A stretch of 64,000 nucleotides of DNA from Bradyrhizobium sp. AZCC 2262 (GCF_036924535.1 NZ_JAZHRT010000001.1:5766001-5830000), one strand, 5' to 3'. Numbered from the stretch's first letter, positions 1-9,502 are shown. Notes: generated by a model from the letters alone, not told the origin. Numbers and translations are program-made.

Positions 1-174
1 CGTTCATGCGCCGCTCTTGGAAATAGCACCGCTCCTGTCAGGCTCCTGTTTCATGCCTTTGTGTTGCTCTGATTTCCGACCGACAACGGTATCACGGAGA
101 TCAGGTATCCGATGCATCAAGCGATCGCCTGAGCCGGCATGTTGCTGGCTTGCGTGAAGCCCACGACGTGCACC

Positions 175-1194
175 TCAACCTTCCGGCCGCAGGACGATGC
201 GGTCGCGTGCCGAGCCTATCACCGCGCTGTAAGCGGTCCTCGCCTCGCTGAGGGGATAGATGGCCGAATCTGAAATCGGGAACGGACGGAGCCATCCACC
301 CGCAAATCCCGCCAGCGCACCGCGCAGGATATCGCCACTCTCTATCGACGAAAAGCCGAGCGTGTCGACACCGACATAGGTATGTTGACCGCGATAGAAT
401 TCGAGAATGTTGAATTGCACAATCCTGTCGACGGCGGCAATCAGTATCTGGCGGCCGCGCTTGGCAAGCGAGCGGTTCGCCGCCTGAAAATAGGGGTCGC
501 CGACCGTATTGAAGACGATGTCGGCGCCTTTTCCGCCCGTCAATTCCCGAACCCGCTCCGGAATGTCGGTCGCGTCCGAGTTGATCATCTCGATCGGCGC
601 ATTGGCATGGCCCTGATAGCCCTCGTCCCTTCGCATCACGCCGATAACCTTGGCACCCTGCCAAGTCGCGAGCTGAGCTGCCGCCTGCCCGACCTTGCCA
701 TTGATACCAAAAATCAGCACGTGCTCATCCCGGCCAGGCATTCCGGTTCGGCGAAAACCTTCGATCGCAGTCACGAACGGCACGCCTATGCCGGCGGCCT
801 CTTCCATCGAGATCCCTCGCGGGATTTCGACCAGCGCAGCGGCTTCCACGATCAGATGCGATGCATGGGTGCCGTCCCTGCGGACACCGAGATCACCGGA
901 AGAGCCAAACACAGACTTGCCGATCCATTCGGCAGGCCCATCAATCACGACGCCGGCGAAGTCACGGCCAGGCGTGCGCGGAAATACGGCATAGGGCATC
1001 AAGCCGGTGGCCGCTTTGACGTCCGACGGATTGACGCCAGCGGCCTTGATCTCTACCAGGACGTCGTCAGGTCCGCGCGACATGCGGCGCCTCTCCATCA
1101 CCGGCGCGATCGACGCTGCATTTGCTGCCTTCACGTTGAGCCGCACGCAATCGGCTTCCACCGCGATCTTGTCCTGCTCCGTCATTGCGTTCAT
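175..1194 (-). CDS. MDR-family quinone/enoyl reductase-like oxidoreductase
   Basis: The 339-residue product is a medium-chain dehydrogenase/reductase of the zinc-free quinone oxidoreductase type. The N-terminal GroES-like fold contains VEIKAAGVNPSDVKAA and PRTPGRDFAGVV, and a Rossmann domain follows with FGINGKVGQAAAQLA and later GADIVFNTVGD. No structural-zinc cysteine cluster is visible. I chose the ATG of MNAMTEQ, 10 bases after the stop of the upstream gene; an earlier in-frame start would add 27 arginine-rich residues read from that neighbour. It is the last gene of the dioxygenase operon, so it probably reduces an enone or quinone intermediate of that pathway. The substrate is not determinable from sequence. 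Confidence 0.85.
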   Translation of the reverse strand: MNAMTEQDKIAVEADCVRLNVKAANAASIAPVMERRRMSRGPDDVLVEIKAAGVNPSDVKAATGLMPYAVFPRTPGRDFAGVVIDGPAEWIGKSVFGSSGDLGVRRDGTHASHLIVEAAALVEIPRGISMEEAAGIGVPFVTAIEGFRRTGMPGRDEHVLIFGINGKVGQAAAQLATWQGAKVIGVMRRDEGYQGHANAPIEMINSDATDIPERVRELTGGKGADIVFNTVGDPYFQAANRSLAKRGRQILIAAVDRIVQFNILEFYRGQHTYVGVDTLGFSSIESGDILRGALAGFAGGWLRPFPISDSAIYPLSEARTAYSAVIGSARDRIVLRPEG

Positions 1195-1204
1195 TTTCGT
1201 CGTC

Positions 1205-2116
1205 CTAGGCTGCGCGGATGGCGGACGGCGAGACCGGCAACCCGACGATCTGACGTGCCTCGGAGAAACTCGCAATCTCGCCGCCGAGATCCTCGACGAT
1301 CCGACGCGCTTTCGTCACCATTTCTGCATTGGAGGTGGCTAGCTGGCCACGCGACAGATAGACGGCGTCTTCCAGGCCGACGCGGACGTGGCCCCCGGCC
1401 AGATAGGATTGCCCAGCCGCGGTGAAGGCCGCCTTCCCGATCCCGACCGCTGTAAATTCCGCGTCCATCGGCAGCAGATCCCGCGCATAGAGCACGGTCT
1501 CCGGATGAGGCTGGAAGCCGTATCTTACACCCAGGACGAATGAGCAGAGCACAGGCCCCCGAAGCGTGCCATCCGCAAGAAGATCACGCATCAAAGCGAT
1601 ATCCCCGGAATCGAACAGTTCGATTTCCGGCTTGACGCCTGCCTCCGAGATCACCTTGGCCATCCGCCGTACATTTGCCGGCGTATTGATCACGACTTCA
1701 TTCCCGGAGTTCATGGTGTTGAGGTCGAGCGTACAAATGTCGGGGCGTAACGCGGTAATGTGTTCGACCCGCTTTTCCGGGACCATCAATGTGGTTCCTT
1801 CATCTGCGATCTTCGGATCGTACTGCGAGGGAACGAAACGGCCACCGGGGCCCGTGGTGATGTTGAGAATCAGCTCTGGATTCTCAGCCCGGATCCGTTC
1901 GACAACGGCGACATAATGCTCGAGTGCCATCGAAGGGCGACCGGTCGCGGGGTCGCGCACATGGATGTGCACGATGGCAGCGCCGGCCTCGGCAGCACCG
2001 AGACAGGCATCGGCAATCTGTTCGGGGCTGATCGGCAGGTATGGCGTTTGCGCCGGCGTCGTGAGATTTCCGGTGACAGCGCAGGTGATGATGACCTTGT
2101 CGCGGGGAGATCGCAT
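1205..2116 (-). CDS. Beta-keto acid cleavage enzyme (BKACE, DUF849)
   Basis: The 303-residue protein begins MRSPRDKVIITCAVTGN, the usual N-terminus of the DUF849/BKACE family of zinc TIM barrels. These condense a beta-keto acid with acetyl-CoA to give acetoacetate plus a new acyl-CoA. The zinc-binding HIHVRDP motif lies near residue 50, and other family segments such as LNITTGPGG and ELFDSGDIAL are present. Family members act on 3-keto-5-aminohexanoate, beta-ketoadipate, dehydrocarnitine and similar compounds. Beside an intradiol dioxygenase, a ring-cleavage product such as a ketoadipate-like acid is a reasonable guess. It sits 10 bases from both neighbours on the same strand. The start is the ATG; an upstream in-frame extension reads through the previous gene's 3' end. 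Confidence 0.9.
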   Translation of the reverse strand: MRSPRDKVIITCAVTGNLTTPAQTPYLPISPEQIADACLGAAEAGAAIVHIHVRDPATGRPSMALEHYVAVVERIRAENPELILNITTGPGGRFVPSQYDPKIADEGTTLMVPEKRVEHITALRPDICTLDLNTMNSGNEVVINTPANVRRMAKVISEAGVKPEIELFDSGDIALMRDLLADGTLRGPVLCSFVLGVRYGFQPHPETVLYARDLLPMDAEFTAVGIGKAAFTAAGQSYLAGGHVRVGLEDAVYLSRGQLATSNAEMVTKARRIVEDLGGEIASFSEARQIVGLPVSPSAIRAA

Positions 2117-2126
2117 GTCGTGTCCT

Positions 2127-2888
2127 TTAAAGTGAGCGGCCGCCGTCGACCACGAAGGTCGTTCCGGTGGAAAAGCCGAGTTGGGTGGCACAGGCGAGAA
2201 TCGCGGAGGCAATGTCGTCAGCAGATGCGATCCGCTTCAGTGGTGTTGTCGCTGCGGTCCTGGTGTTGAAATCGGCATCACGGCCAGGAACAAAGCCGGA
2301 GTCGACGACACCCGGCGCCACTGCGAGCACCCGCACTTCCGGCGCGAGCACCCGCGCCAGCGACTTTGTCATGACGTCGATGCCAGCCTTCGCCGCGCAA
2401 TAAGCAATAGACGAGCCGATGCCGTTGCTACCGGCAATGGAGGAGATCGATACTATCAGACCGTCGCCCGAAGCCTTGAGCAGCGGCGCAAAGGTGCGAA
2501 TCGCAGCAAATTGCCCGCGCCAGTTTACAGCGAACATCCGGTCGATAAGTTCATCGTCGAGCGCTTCGAGATTGGCATGTGGCACCGGCTTGGTGAAACC
2601 TGCGGCATTGACCAATACGTCCAATCTTCCGAATCGTGCTTCGATTTCCTGTCGGAGTGCAATCAGGGTTGCGGTTTGAGCGACATCCGCGGCGAGCGCA
2701 ACATGGCCCTCACCAGTCAGCGTTGCCAGCACGTCGGCAGCGGCAGCAGCTTCCCTTGAATCATCCCGATGGCTGATAACGATGCGAGCGCCAAGAGACG
2801 AAAATTGCCGGGCGGCCGAAGCGCCGATGGCGCCGGCACCGCCGACCACAAGGACAATTTTGTTCTGCAGGTTTGATGATATTGTCAT
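2127..2888 (-). CDS. SDR-family NAD(P)-dependent oxidoreductase
   Basis: This 253-residue classical short-chain dehydrogenase has the cofactor motif VVGGAGAIGAS near residues 14-24, NAAG near residue 90, the catalytic serine segment SISSIAGS and the Tyr-x3-Lys pair in YCAAKAG. The C-terminus TGTTFVVDGGRSL is typical of the family. The gene starts five bases after the dioxygenase stop codon, with AGGA just upstream of the ATG, and runs into the BKACE gene 10 bases later. It likely oxidises or reduces a hydroxyl/keto group in the aromatic pathway of this operon. The exact substrate is unknown. Confidence 0.88.
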   Translation of the reverse strand: MTISSNLQNKIVLVVGGAGAIGASAARQFSSLGARIVISHRDDSREAAAAADVLATLTGEGHVALAADVAQTATLIALRQEIEARFGRLDVLVNAAGFTKPVPHANLEALDDELIDRMFAVNWRGQFAAIRTFAPLLKASGDGLIVSISSIAGSNGIGSSIAYCAAKAGIDVMTKSLARVLAPEVRVLAVAPGVVDSGFVPGRDADFNTRTAATTPLKRIASADDIASAILACATQLGFSTGTTFVVDGGRSL

Positions 2889-2893
2889 GGGTC

Positions 2894-3832
2894 CTACTTG
2901 ATCGGCGGTTGGGGAAGCACGGCTTCACCCGGTTCCATTACGAAGCGATGCTCCAGCGTGTACCAGGGCGCAGAGACGCCATCGGCCGGGGGCGTGCCGT
3001 TGTCGTGCCGGCGATAGTCGCCGATCAGGGCGCGGGTTACGCCAAACACCACGTCGCTTTCGAGATGAGTGTCGTCATCGACGAAGATTTGCGTGATCAG
3101 CGTCTTGTAGCCATGCTTGAAACCGAGGAAATGGAGGTGCGCGGGCCGGTACGGATGCCGGCTCTGCGCACGCAGCATGTCGCCGACCGGCCCGTCGGTC
3201 GGAACGGGGTAGCCGGCCGGTTTCACCGAGCGGAATCCGAAGCGGCCCGCAGCATCGGTGGTAAACTTGCCGCGAAGGTTCATATCGGCCTGCGTCTCGT
3301 CCTGGTTTTCGTAGAGACCGATCGGTGACGACTGCCACACGTCGACCTCGACGCCGGCAATCGGTTTGCCGGAGGCCTCGATAAATTCGCAGGTCACGAA
3401 CAGTTCGGGCCCGGGCGTGGGCGACCGAACGATCGTTCCACCATTGTCGGTTCGGGGAGAGCTCGCGCGCCAGAACGGTCCAAGCAAGGCGGCGGAGGTT
3501 TCGGTCGCGCCTGCATTGCCATTGTTCAGCAGGCAAACAAGCGTCGACAGACCAATCGCATCGGCAAACAGGATCCCCTCGTTGTGACTGTCGTTCGTGG
3601 CCTGCCCGATCCGGTTGAGAAAATCGATGCCGAACTCGAATTCGCGCTCGGTTAATTTCACTTCGCTCGCGAAGGCATGCACGTGCCGCACGAAGGCCTC
3701 CGCGACCTGCCGAATCCGCGGATTGCTAGCGGTCTCCATAGCTCGGATGACCGCTGGCGTGACATCGCCAAGGCTTCCGACGATGCCCGCCGGCAGCCCA
3801 CTGGATGGTTGCTCCCGAGCTTCAATTTTCAT
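2894..3832 (-). CDS. Intradiol ring-cleavage dioxygenase (catechol/hydroxyquinol type)
   Basis: The 312-residue protein has the two-part architecture of catechol 1,2- and hydroxyquinol 1,2-dioxygenases. An N-terminal helical dimerisation region (about 25-110) is followed by the beta-barrel catalytic domain with VDVWQSSPIGLYEN and RHPYRPAHLHF. Expected non-haem Fe(III) ligands are Y174, Y208, H232 and H234. Known enzymes insert both atoms of O2 between the two hydroxyl-bearing carbons of catechols. The ATG follows AGGAGG by five bases; a TTG one codon earlier is possible. It is the first gene of the operon, facing LacI across two operators. Hydroxyquinol-like specificity is plausible but not proven. 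Confidence 0.9.
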   Translation of the reverse strand: MKIEAREQPSSGLPAGIVGSLGDVTPAVIRAMETASNPRIRQVAEAFVRHVHAFASEVKLTEREFEFGIDFLNRIGQATNDSHNEGILFADAIGLSTLVCLLNNGNAGATETSAALLGPFWRASSPRTDNGGTIVRSPTPGPELFVTCEFIEASGKPIAGVEVDVWQSSPIGLYENQDETQADMNLRGKFTTDAAGRFGFRSVKPAGYPVPTDGPVGDMLRAQSRHPYRPAHLHFLGFKHGYKTLITQIFVDDDTHLESDVVFGVTRALIGDYRRHDNGTPPADGVSAPWYTLEHRFVMEPGEAVLPQPPIK

Positions 3833-3844
3833 CAAATCCTCCTA

Positions 3845-3881
3845 TGCAATCGATTGCAGTTTCGTATGCAATCGATTGCAT
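3845..3881. promoter_or_regulatory. Twin LacI-type operators
   Basis: Two palindromes, TGCAATCGATTGCA (3845-3858) and ATGCAATCGATTGCAT (3866-3881), lie between the divergent dioxygenase and LacI genes. Their centres are 22 bp apart, about two helical turns, so two dimers would bind the same DNA face. The central CG dyad is typical of LacI/GalR operators. The first site ends 13 bp from the dioxygenase start codon, so binding would also block transcript initiation or clearance. Self-control of the divergent regulator is likely. The assignment to this LacI protein is inferred from position. Confidence 0.8.
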
Positions 3882-3923
3882 AGAGTCAAATTCTTCTTTA
3901 TAACGTTCCGGTGAGATCAAGAT

Positions 3924-4952
3924 ATGCTTCGGAAAACACAGGGAAATCGATCACCGTCAATCAAGGAAATCGCCGAGGAAATCGGCGTGCATCCCTCGAC
4001 GGTTTCGCGCGCACTCGATCCCCGCAAGCGGCATCTGGTCGGCGACGAGGTCGCCCAGCGGATTATTTCGCGGTCGCAATCGCTCGGCTACCGACCCAAT
4101 CATCTCGCGGCAGGCCTTAGGCGCGGGCGAACTCAGCTCATTGGGATATTGCTGCCCGATATTACCAACCCCGTATTCGCGCCGATCCTTGCCGGCATCG
4201 CTGAAGTGCTTTCGAAGGAAGGATTGGCCCCGATCGTGGCGGATGCCGGTAACGACGCCTCGCAACAAATTGCGTTCGTCGACCGCCTCCTCAATCAGCG
4301 CGTCGATGGCTTGATCCTCGCTACCGTCTCGCGCGATGATGCGCTGGTCGGCCATTGCCTGGAACGCGGATTGCCCGTGGTACTCGTCAACCGCTCCGAG
4401 GCATCTGACCGCGTTCCCTCGGTCGTTTCGGATGACGCAAAGGGAATGGCGCTGGCGGTCGATCATCTGGTTTCGAACGGTCATCGCGCTATTGCGCACA
4501 TTGCCGGACCGCTCGACACGTCGACCGGCCTGCTTCGGCGTGACGGCTTCGTTCAGGCCATGGCACAGCACGGCCTGACCGGAGCCATCGAGCAAGCCGC
4601 GCTTTATTCCCGCGAGGCCGGCGAAGCGGCGGCACACGCCCTGCTCGGTAGTCACCACGTATCGGCGATCGTCGCCGCCAACGACTTGCTGGCGCTTGGT
4701 GTACTAATCGCGCTGCGGCAGTTAGGCCAAAACTGCCCAGAGGGAATTTCCGTCATTGGCCATAACGACATGCCACTGATGGATGTGGTATCACCTCCGC
4801 TGACGACGATACGAATCGAGCATCGGGACATGGGCCGTAACGCTGCGCGGCTGCTGCTCGATGCCCTCGAACAGCGCGATACTACCCCCCGGCACATCGT
4901 GCTGCCACCCAAGCTCGTCGTGCGCGGATCAACCGCACCAATGGTCGGCTGA
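3924..4952 (+). CDS. LacI-family transcriptional regulator
   Basis: This 342-residue regulator has an N-terminal LacI helix-turn-helix (SIKEIAEEIGVHPSTVSRAL, residues about 13-32) and the hinge LGYRPNHLAAGLRRGRT. A periplasmic-binding-like effector domain follows with IGILLPDITNPVFAPI and the C-terminal segment VIGHNDMPLMDVVSPPLTTI. Length is normal for the family. It is divergent from the dioxygenase operon, and the gap contains two identical palindromic operators, so it most likely represses that operon and itself. The inducer would be a pathway substrate or intermediate. Confidence 0.92.
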   Translation: MLRKTQGNRSPSIKEIAEEIGVHPSTVSRALDPRKRHLVGDEVAQRIISRSQSLGYRPNHLAAGLRRGRTQLIGILLPDITNPVFAPILAGIAEVLSKEGLAPIVADAGNDASQQIAFVDRLLNQRVDGLILATVSRDDALVGHCLERGLPVVLVNRSEASDRVPSVVSDDAKGMALAVDHLVSNGHRAIAHIAGPLDTSTGLLRRDGFVQAMAQHGLTGAIEQAALYSREAGEAAAHALLGSHHVSAIVAANDLLALGVLIALRQLGQNCPEGISVIGHNDMPLMDVVSPPLTTIRIEHRDMGRNAARLLLDALEQRDTTPRHIVLPPKLVVRGSTAPMVG

Positions 4953-4978
4953 TCGAAGACTAGCGCTCACCAGCGGTG

Positions 4979-5905
4979 TCACGGCAACCCATGGGTCTCC
5001 CGCCCTTCGATGAAGGCGCGCCGCCTGCCGATTGCCTCCATGCAATGCGCCATGAACGCGCACACCCGTCCCGACTTGCGGATGTCGGGATGGGTCAGGA
5101 TCCACAGTTCGTCGCTGATATCAGGCTCCACAACGCTAACGCGCATGAGTTGGTGCGAAAGATCGCCGTGCATGCAGGGCAAGAAGCCAATACCCATCCC
5201 GGCAGCGATCGCCACCGCCATGCCGGCGACAGAGTCGCTTCGGTAACCGATCCTCTCGCGGGACACACGCTCCTCGACGAATTTGAACGCCTTGAGGCCC
5301 GACAGCCCACTTCCGTACGAGGCCCATTGGCGCTCATAGAGGTCGGCAGGATCAGGCCGCCCTCCGGCAAATTCTGACCTGCGGCCGTAGGCAGCCCATG
5401 CAACGTTTGCGACCTTCCGACCGAAAAGATTATCCGGCGGCGCCGCGGTCGAAGCGCGGAAGGCAATGTCCGATTCCCCACGCGCAAGGTTCAGCAAATT
5501 ATTGCCGACGACTACCTCGACCCTGACGGCCGGATTGAGCGTTTTGAATTCCGCAACGATCGGTGTCAGAAAATCGAGCAGCAGCGCGTCACTGGTCGCC
5601 ACGCGCAGGTCACCCGTGTGGCCCTGGACAGGCCCCGAGACGCGTCGCGCCACGCTGACGATATCAAGTTCGACGCGTTCAGCGAGCGCAATTAATTCTG
5701 CACCGGCCGCAGTCGGCAAATAGCCGGTGCGGCGGCGATCAAAGAGCGCCACACCTAGTGTCTGCTCGAGCCGCAAGAGGCGTCGGGATATCGTTGAATT
5801 GTTGACGGAGAGCAATGTTGCGGCGGCGGAAAGGGCTCCGCTCTCGGCAATTGCTTTTATGATGCGCAAATCATCCCAGGAAAGCTTGTCGAAAGGATCG
5901 TTCAA
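4979..5905 (-). CDS. LysR-family transcriptional regulator
   Basis: This 308-residue LysR regulator has an N-terminal winged HTH (WDDLRIIKAIAESGALSAAA then STISRRLLRLEQTLGVALFDR) and a substrate-binding domain with LRVATSDALLLDFL. I chose the TTG at 5905 because GGAGG precedes it by six bases. An ATG 15 codons upstream lacks a comparable ribosome-binding site and would add an arginine-rich tail. It lies downstream of the catalase on the same strand and is convergent with LacI, so its target is not obvious. Catalase is the nearest candidate, but LysR genes often control divergent targets and none is present here. Confidence 0.87.
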   Translation of the reverse strand: MNDPFDKLSWDDLRIIKAIAESGALSAAATLLSVNNSTISRRLLRLEQTLGVALFDRRRTGYLPTAAGAELIALAERVELDIVSVARRVSGPVQGHTGDLRVATSDALLLDFLTPIVAEFKTLNPAVRVEVVVGNNLLNLARGESDIAFRASTAAPPDNLFGRKVANVAWAAYGRRSEFAGGRPDPADLYERQWASYGSGLSGLKAFKFVEERVSRERIGYRSDSVAGMAVAIAAGMGIGFLPCMHGDLSHQLMRVSVVEPDISDELWILTHPDIRKSGRVCAFMAHCMEAIGRRRAFIEGRETHGLP

Positions 5906-5998
5906 TGTGCGCCTCCGATTGCCGAACCCGGGCGAGCGGGCGAGGAACACCCCTCGCCCGACCTTAGCCGACGGAACCGGCGTTGAGCAAATGCCCAG

Positions 5999-7447
5999 CT
6001 AACGCTCGACCCGCAGCGCCCTGGCAACGCCTGCACCGTATGCCGGATCGGCCTTGGCGCAATTGTCGACATGGCGTTGCTTCACTTCGAGGCGCGCATC
6101 GCCCATGGCGCGCGCCGTGTTATCGAACAGAAGCTGTTGTTGCGCTGGCGACATCATCCGGAACAGGTTGCCCGGTTGCTCGAAATGATCTTCGTCGACG
6201 CGATGATCAAAATGCGCGGCGTCGCCTTCCAGTTTGAGCGGCGGTTCCATCAACTCGGGGGCATCTCCAATCCAGGCGTCCTTCGAATTCGGCCAGTAGG
6301 TCGGTTTGCTGCTGGCGTTGCCGTCTGTACGCATCTTGCCGTCGCGATGGTAGCTGTGCACCGGGCAGCGAGGCGCATTGACCGGAATGTGATTGAAGTT
6401 GACGCCAAGCCGATAGCGCTGGGTGTCTCCATAGGAGAAGAGCCGCGCCTGGAGCATTCTGTCGGGCGAAAACCCAATCCCGGGAACGATGTTCGCCGGC
6501 GAGAAGGCAGCCTGCTCCACTTCCGCAAAATAATTCTCTGGATAGCGGTTCAGCTCCATCTCACCGACTTCGATCAGCGGATAGTCAGCTTTCGGCCAGA
6601 CCTTGGTGAGGTCGAACGGATTATGCTTGTGACTATGGGACTGTGCCTCCGTCATGACCTGGATGAACAGCGTCCATTTCGGAAAATTGCCGCTGTCGAT
6701 AGCTTCGAGCAAATCACGGCCGTGAGTTTCACGATCGCCCGCTACGCGTGCGGCCGCGTCCTGGTCGGAGAGGTTCTTGATTCCCTGTTTGGTGCGAAAG
6801 TGGAACTTGACCCAGACTCGCTCATTGGACGCGTTGACCATCGAAAAAGTGTGGCTGCCGAAGCCGTGCATGTGTCGGAAGCTCTTCGGTATTCCACGAT
6901 CCGACATCACTATCGTCACCTGGTGCAACGCCTCGGGCAAGAGCGACCAGAAGTCCCAGTTGTTGTCGGCCGAACGCAAACCCGTACGTGGATCGCGCTT
7001 GATGGCGTGGTTCAGGTCGGGGAACCGCATCGGATCGCGGAAGAGGAAGACCGGAGTATTGTTGCCGACAATGTCCCAGTTGCCTTCTTCGGTGTAGAAC
7101 TTGACTGCAAAGCCGCGGATGTCGCGTTCGGCGTCCGCCGCTCCGCGCTCGCCGGCGACAGTCGAGAAACGCACGAACAGGTCGGTCGCCTTACCAATCC
7201 TGGAAAAGATCTTGGCCTTGGTAAAGCGGGTGATATCGTGCGTCACCGTAAACTTGCCGTAGGCCCCCCAACCCTTCGCATGCATCCGGCGCTCTGGGAT
7301 CACCTCCCGGTCGAAATGCGCCATTTTCTCAATGAGCCAGATGTCCTGGAGCAGCGCGGGCCCCCGTGGTCCGGCCGTCATCGTGTTCAGATTGTCGACG
7401 ACCGGCGTTCCGGTCGCATGAGTCATTGGGGGACGGGTGTCAGTCAT
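5999..7447 (-). CDS. Monofunctional haem catalase, small-subunit type
   Basis: This 482-residue catalase disproportionates hydrogen peroxide. Visible landmarks are the distal His in [10 protein letters not shown] (about H56), the catalytic Asn in VGNNTPVF (about N130) and the proximal Tyr haem ligand in [14 protein letters not shown]. The length fits the small-subunit clade without a C-terminal flavodoxin-like domain. There is no signal peptide, so it is cytoplasmic. It is followed by the LysR gene on the same strand and preceded by the HD-domain gene. A peroxide-removing role for oxidative catabolism nearby is possible but not shown. Confidence 0.95.
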   Translation of the reverse strand: MTDTRPPMTHATGTPVVDNLNTMTAGPRGPALLQDIWLIEKMAHFDREVIPERRMHAKGWGAYGKFTVTHDITRFTKAKIFSRIGKATDLFVRFSTVAGERGAADAERDIRGFAVKFYTEEGNWDIVGNNTPVFLFRDPMRFPDLNHAIKRDPRTGLRSADNNWDFWSLLPEALHQVTIVMSDRGIPKSFRHMHGFGSHTFSMVNASNERVWVKFHFRTKQGIKNLSDQDAAARVAGDRETHGRDLLEAIDSGNFPKWTLFIQVMTEAQSHSHKHNPFDLTKVWPKADYPLIEVGEMELNRYPENYFAEVEQAAFSPANIVPGIGFSPDRMLQARLFSYGDTQRYRLGVNFNHIPVNAPRCPVHSYHRDGKMRTDGNASSKPTYWPNSKDAWIGDAPELMEPPLKLEGDAAHFDHRVDEDHFEQPGNLFRMMSPAQQQLLFDNTARAMGDARLEVKQRHVDNCAKADPAYGAGVARALRVER

Positions 7448-7523
7448 GATCTATAGCATTCCATAGTTGAAAAACGGCCGATGTCGATTGTTGCAGTTGC
7501 GCGTATAGACTTGGTTCTCGATG

Positions 7524-8165
7524 CTAGATCGGCCACGCCGAACCCAGGATGATCGAACAGAAGTTCTGGCGGGTGTAGTTCATGTCCTTGAGCGCCAGCA
7601 CGTCGGCCTTGACATTGCCAAACGTCGTCAGGGGTTTCTTGATGATGCCTTGGGCGAAGTGATCGATGATGTTCTCCTTGAAGTTCGCCTCACGCGGATG
7701 ATGGGCACAGACGTGATCGCGCTGCTCATGCGTGAAGTCATGATAGGCGATCCCCAGCACATCCATCTCGACGCCTGCGGTAACGAGTGCGATCGTCGGC
7801 CGCATATGCTCGGGGATACCCGGCGTCGTGTGCAGCGCGATTGCCGTCCAAACATCCTCGATGTCGCGCTGGGGCACACCGTAGCTCTTGAGGAAGTCGC
7901 GTGCGGTATTGGCACCGTCGACCTCGAAACGCAGATCGGGGCTCGAATGCGCTTCAATCAGTCCCATGTCGTGAAACATCGCGCCCATGTAGAGCAATTC
8001 TGGATCGTACTGCAGACCCTTCCTTTCACCAGTCAACGCACCCCAGAAAAACACCCTCCGGCTGTGATTATAGAGCAGATCGTCCTCGGTATCACGGACG
8101 AGCTGCGTGGCGGCCCGGGCCATGGCGCTGTCGGGAACACGGATACCAGCGATAAACTCATTCAT
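7524..8165 (-). CDS. HD-domain hydrolase, cyanamide-hydratase-like
   Basis: The 213-residue protein has a metal-binding HD domain: H34 in LYNHSRRVFFWG, the HD pair at about 65-66 in AMFHDMGLIEAHS, and later LHTTPG and ITYHDF-like segments. The overall pattern resembles HD proteins annotated as phosphohydrolases or cyanamide hydratase-like enzymes. The ATG of MNEFIAGI follows GAAGGA by about eight bases. A longer in-frame reading adds 51 serine-rich residues overlapping the divergent promoter region and is unlikely. It is divergent from the GlxA-type regulator, which may control it. The substrate is unknown; a nitrile-like or cyanamide-like compound is only a family-based guess. Confidence 0.8.
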   Translation of the reverse strand: MNEFIAGIRVPDSAMARAATQLVRDTEDDLLYNHSRRVFFWGALTGERKGLQYDPELLYMGAMFHDMGLIEAHSSPDLRFEVDGANTARDFLKSYGVPQRDIEDVWTAIALHTTPGIPEHMRPTIALVTAGVEMDVLGIAYHDFTHEQRDHVCAHHPREANFKENIIDHFAQGIIKKPLTTFGNVKADVLALKDMNYTRQNFCSIILGSAWPI

Positions 8166-8385
8166 CAGAGCATTCCTTCGGTTATGCGCGCCGGACCCGC
8201 ATGATACGGATGATGGGACCCCGAACGACGCTGGAAAGTGGGTCGCACTGCTCGAGGAACTGACGCGGAAATGACGGCGATCCAGCAGTTTTATGGCGAC
8301 TTCGGTCTGTGACCGCACTAACGCTTGCCCGTCGGATCAGGCCAATGGCACACCATTTCGTGCCAACATCTATGGAAGGACGAAA

Positions 8386-9372
8386 ATGGTCGGCCAGAAG
8401 ATAGGTATCGTCATTCACGAGGACGTGCAGGCCCTTGATGTGGCCGGACCAGTCGACGTCTTCGCCGAGGCCAACGGCTTTCTCGCGGAGGATGTACGGT
8501 ACGAAACGGTACTCATTGCCGCCGATCACAAGCCGGTTCGAGCTTCGAACAAGATGCGGTTGCTCCCCGACTTGAGTTTCGCGGAAGCGACGGGCGGTTT
8601 CGATATGCTGTTCGTCGCAGGCGGCCCGGCGCTTCCGGACGCCGAAGCAGATCCACTCCTAACGGAGTGGCTGGGCGAAGCACCTTGGCGCGCCAGCATC
8701 TACGGGTCGATCTGTACTGGCGCCTTTGCGCTCGGCAATGCCGGGCTCCTCGATGACAGGCGAGCAACGACGCATTGGCAGAATGCCGCGCAACTTGCGA
8801 TGCGTTTCCCGAAAGCGTATGTCGAACCGGATCTGATCTCTGTGCGCGATGGTCGGTTGGTTACGTCGGCCGGAGTGACCGCGGGCATTGATCTCGCGCT
8901 TGCCCTTGTCGGCGAACGTCACGGCCCTGCGGTCGCTGTGGCGGTCGCCAAGCGCCTGGTCGTCGTGGCTCAGCGGCAAGGCGGGCAATCGCAGTTCAGT
9001 CCGTACCTTACGGCGCAAGCCGACCCTACTTCGCCAATCGCGCGCATCCAGGATCACGTTATGGCCCATATCGGAAGGCGCCATACGCTTGGGTCTCTCG
9101 CAAACTTGGTTGGCATGAGCACGCGCAACCTTGCCCGCCATTTTGTTCTGGAGACGGCGATCACGCCGCACGAGTTTGTCGAACGGGCTCGTGTCGACGC
9201 GGCGCGCATGCGGTTGGAAGGCAGTAAACAGCCTCTCAAGTCCGTCGCCTATGACTGCGGATTCGGCACGGCGGACAGGATGCGCGTCGTGTTCAGCGAG
9301 CGCCTGGGCGTGACACCGGCCCAGTATCGCGCGAGCTTCCGGCGTTCCGAAAACGGCGGTGCGGATCCATGA
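8386..9372 (+). CDS. GlxA-type AraC-family transcriptional regulator
   Basis: This 328-residue protein has an N-terminal DJ-1/PfpI-like domain with the conserved cysteine in YGSICTGAFALG (C110). A C-terminal AraC HTH follows (about 225-322) with HTLGSLANLVGMSTRNLARHF and SVAYDCGFGTADRMRVVF. The ATG of MVGQKIG is preceded by GGAAGGA, so the longer in-frame start 31 codons upstream is rejected. It is divergent from the HD-domain hydrolase, which is its most likely target. GlxA-type regulators often sense small nitrogenous metabolites, but the ligand is not deducible here. Confidence 0.9.
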   Translation: MVGQKIGIVIHEDVQALDVAGPVDVFAEANGFLAEDVRYETVLIAADHKPVRASNKMRLLPDLSFAEATGGFDMLFVAGGPALPDAEADPLLTEWLGEAPWRASIYGSICTGAFALGNAGLLDDRRATTHWQNAAQLAMRFPKAYVEPDLISVRDGRLVTSAGVTAGIDLALALVGERHGPAVAVAVAKRLVVVAQRQGGQSQFSPYLTAQADPTSPIARIQDHVMAHIGRRHTLGSLANLVGMSTRNLARHFVLETAITPHEFVERARVDAARMRLEGSKQPLKSVAYDCGFGTADRMRVVFSERLGVTPAQYRASFRRSENGGADP

Positions 9373-9502
9373 TTGGAACTTTTCCATACTGAGTTGGGAC
9401 GGACGGGTGCCGAACCGGATCCGTTTGCAGCGGCGCAGGCCGCTTTGATGGCCGGGGTCGAATCCGTGCTTCAATGCCCGGAGCACGTCAACGAACGCCG
9501 AT

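Noticed and set aside
101..664. Arg-rich reading frame antisense-frame-shifted over the MDR oxidoreductase
   Set aside because: Composition is typical of a GC-rich shadow and the overlapping frame has clear MDR motifs.
6071..7456. 461-codon open frame opposite the catalase
   Set aside because: It is the complement of a well-conserved catalase and shows no motif of its own.
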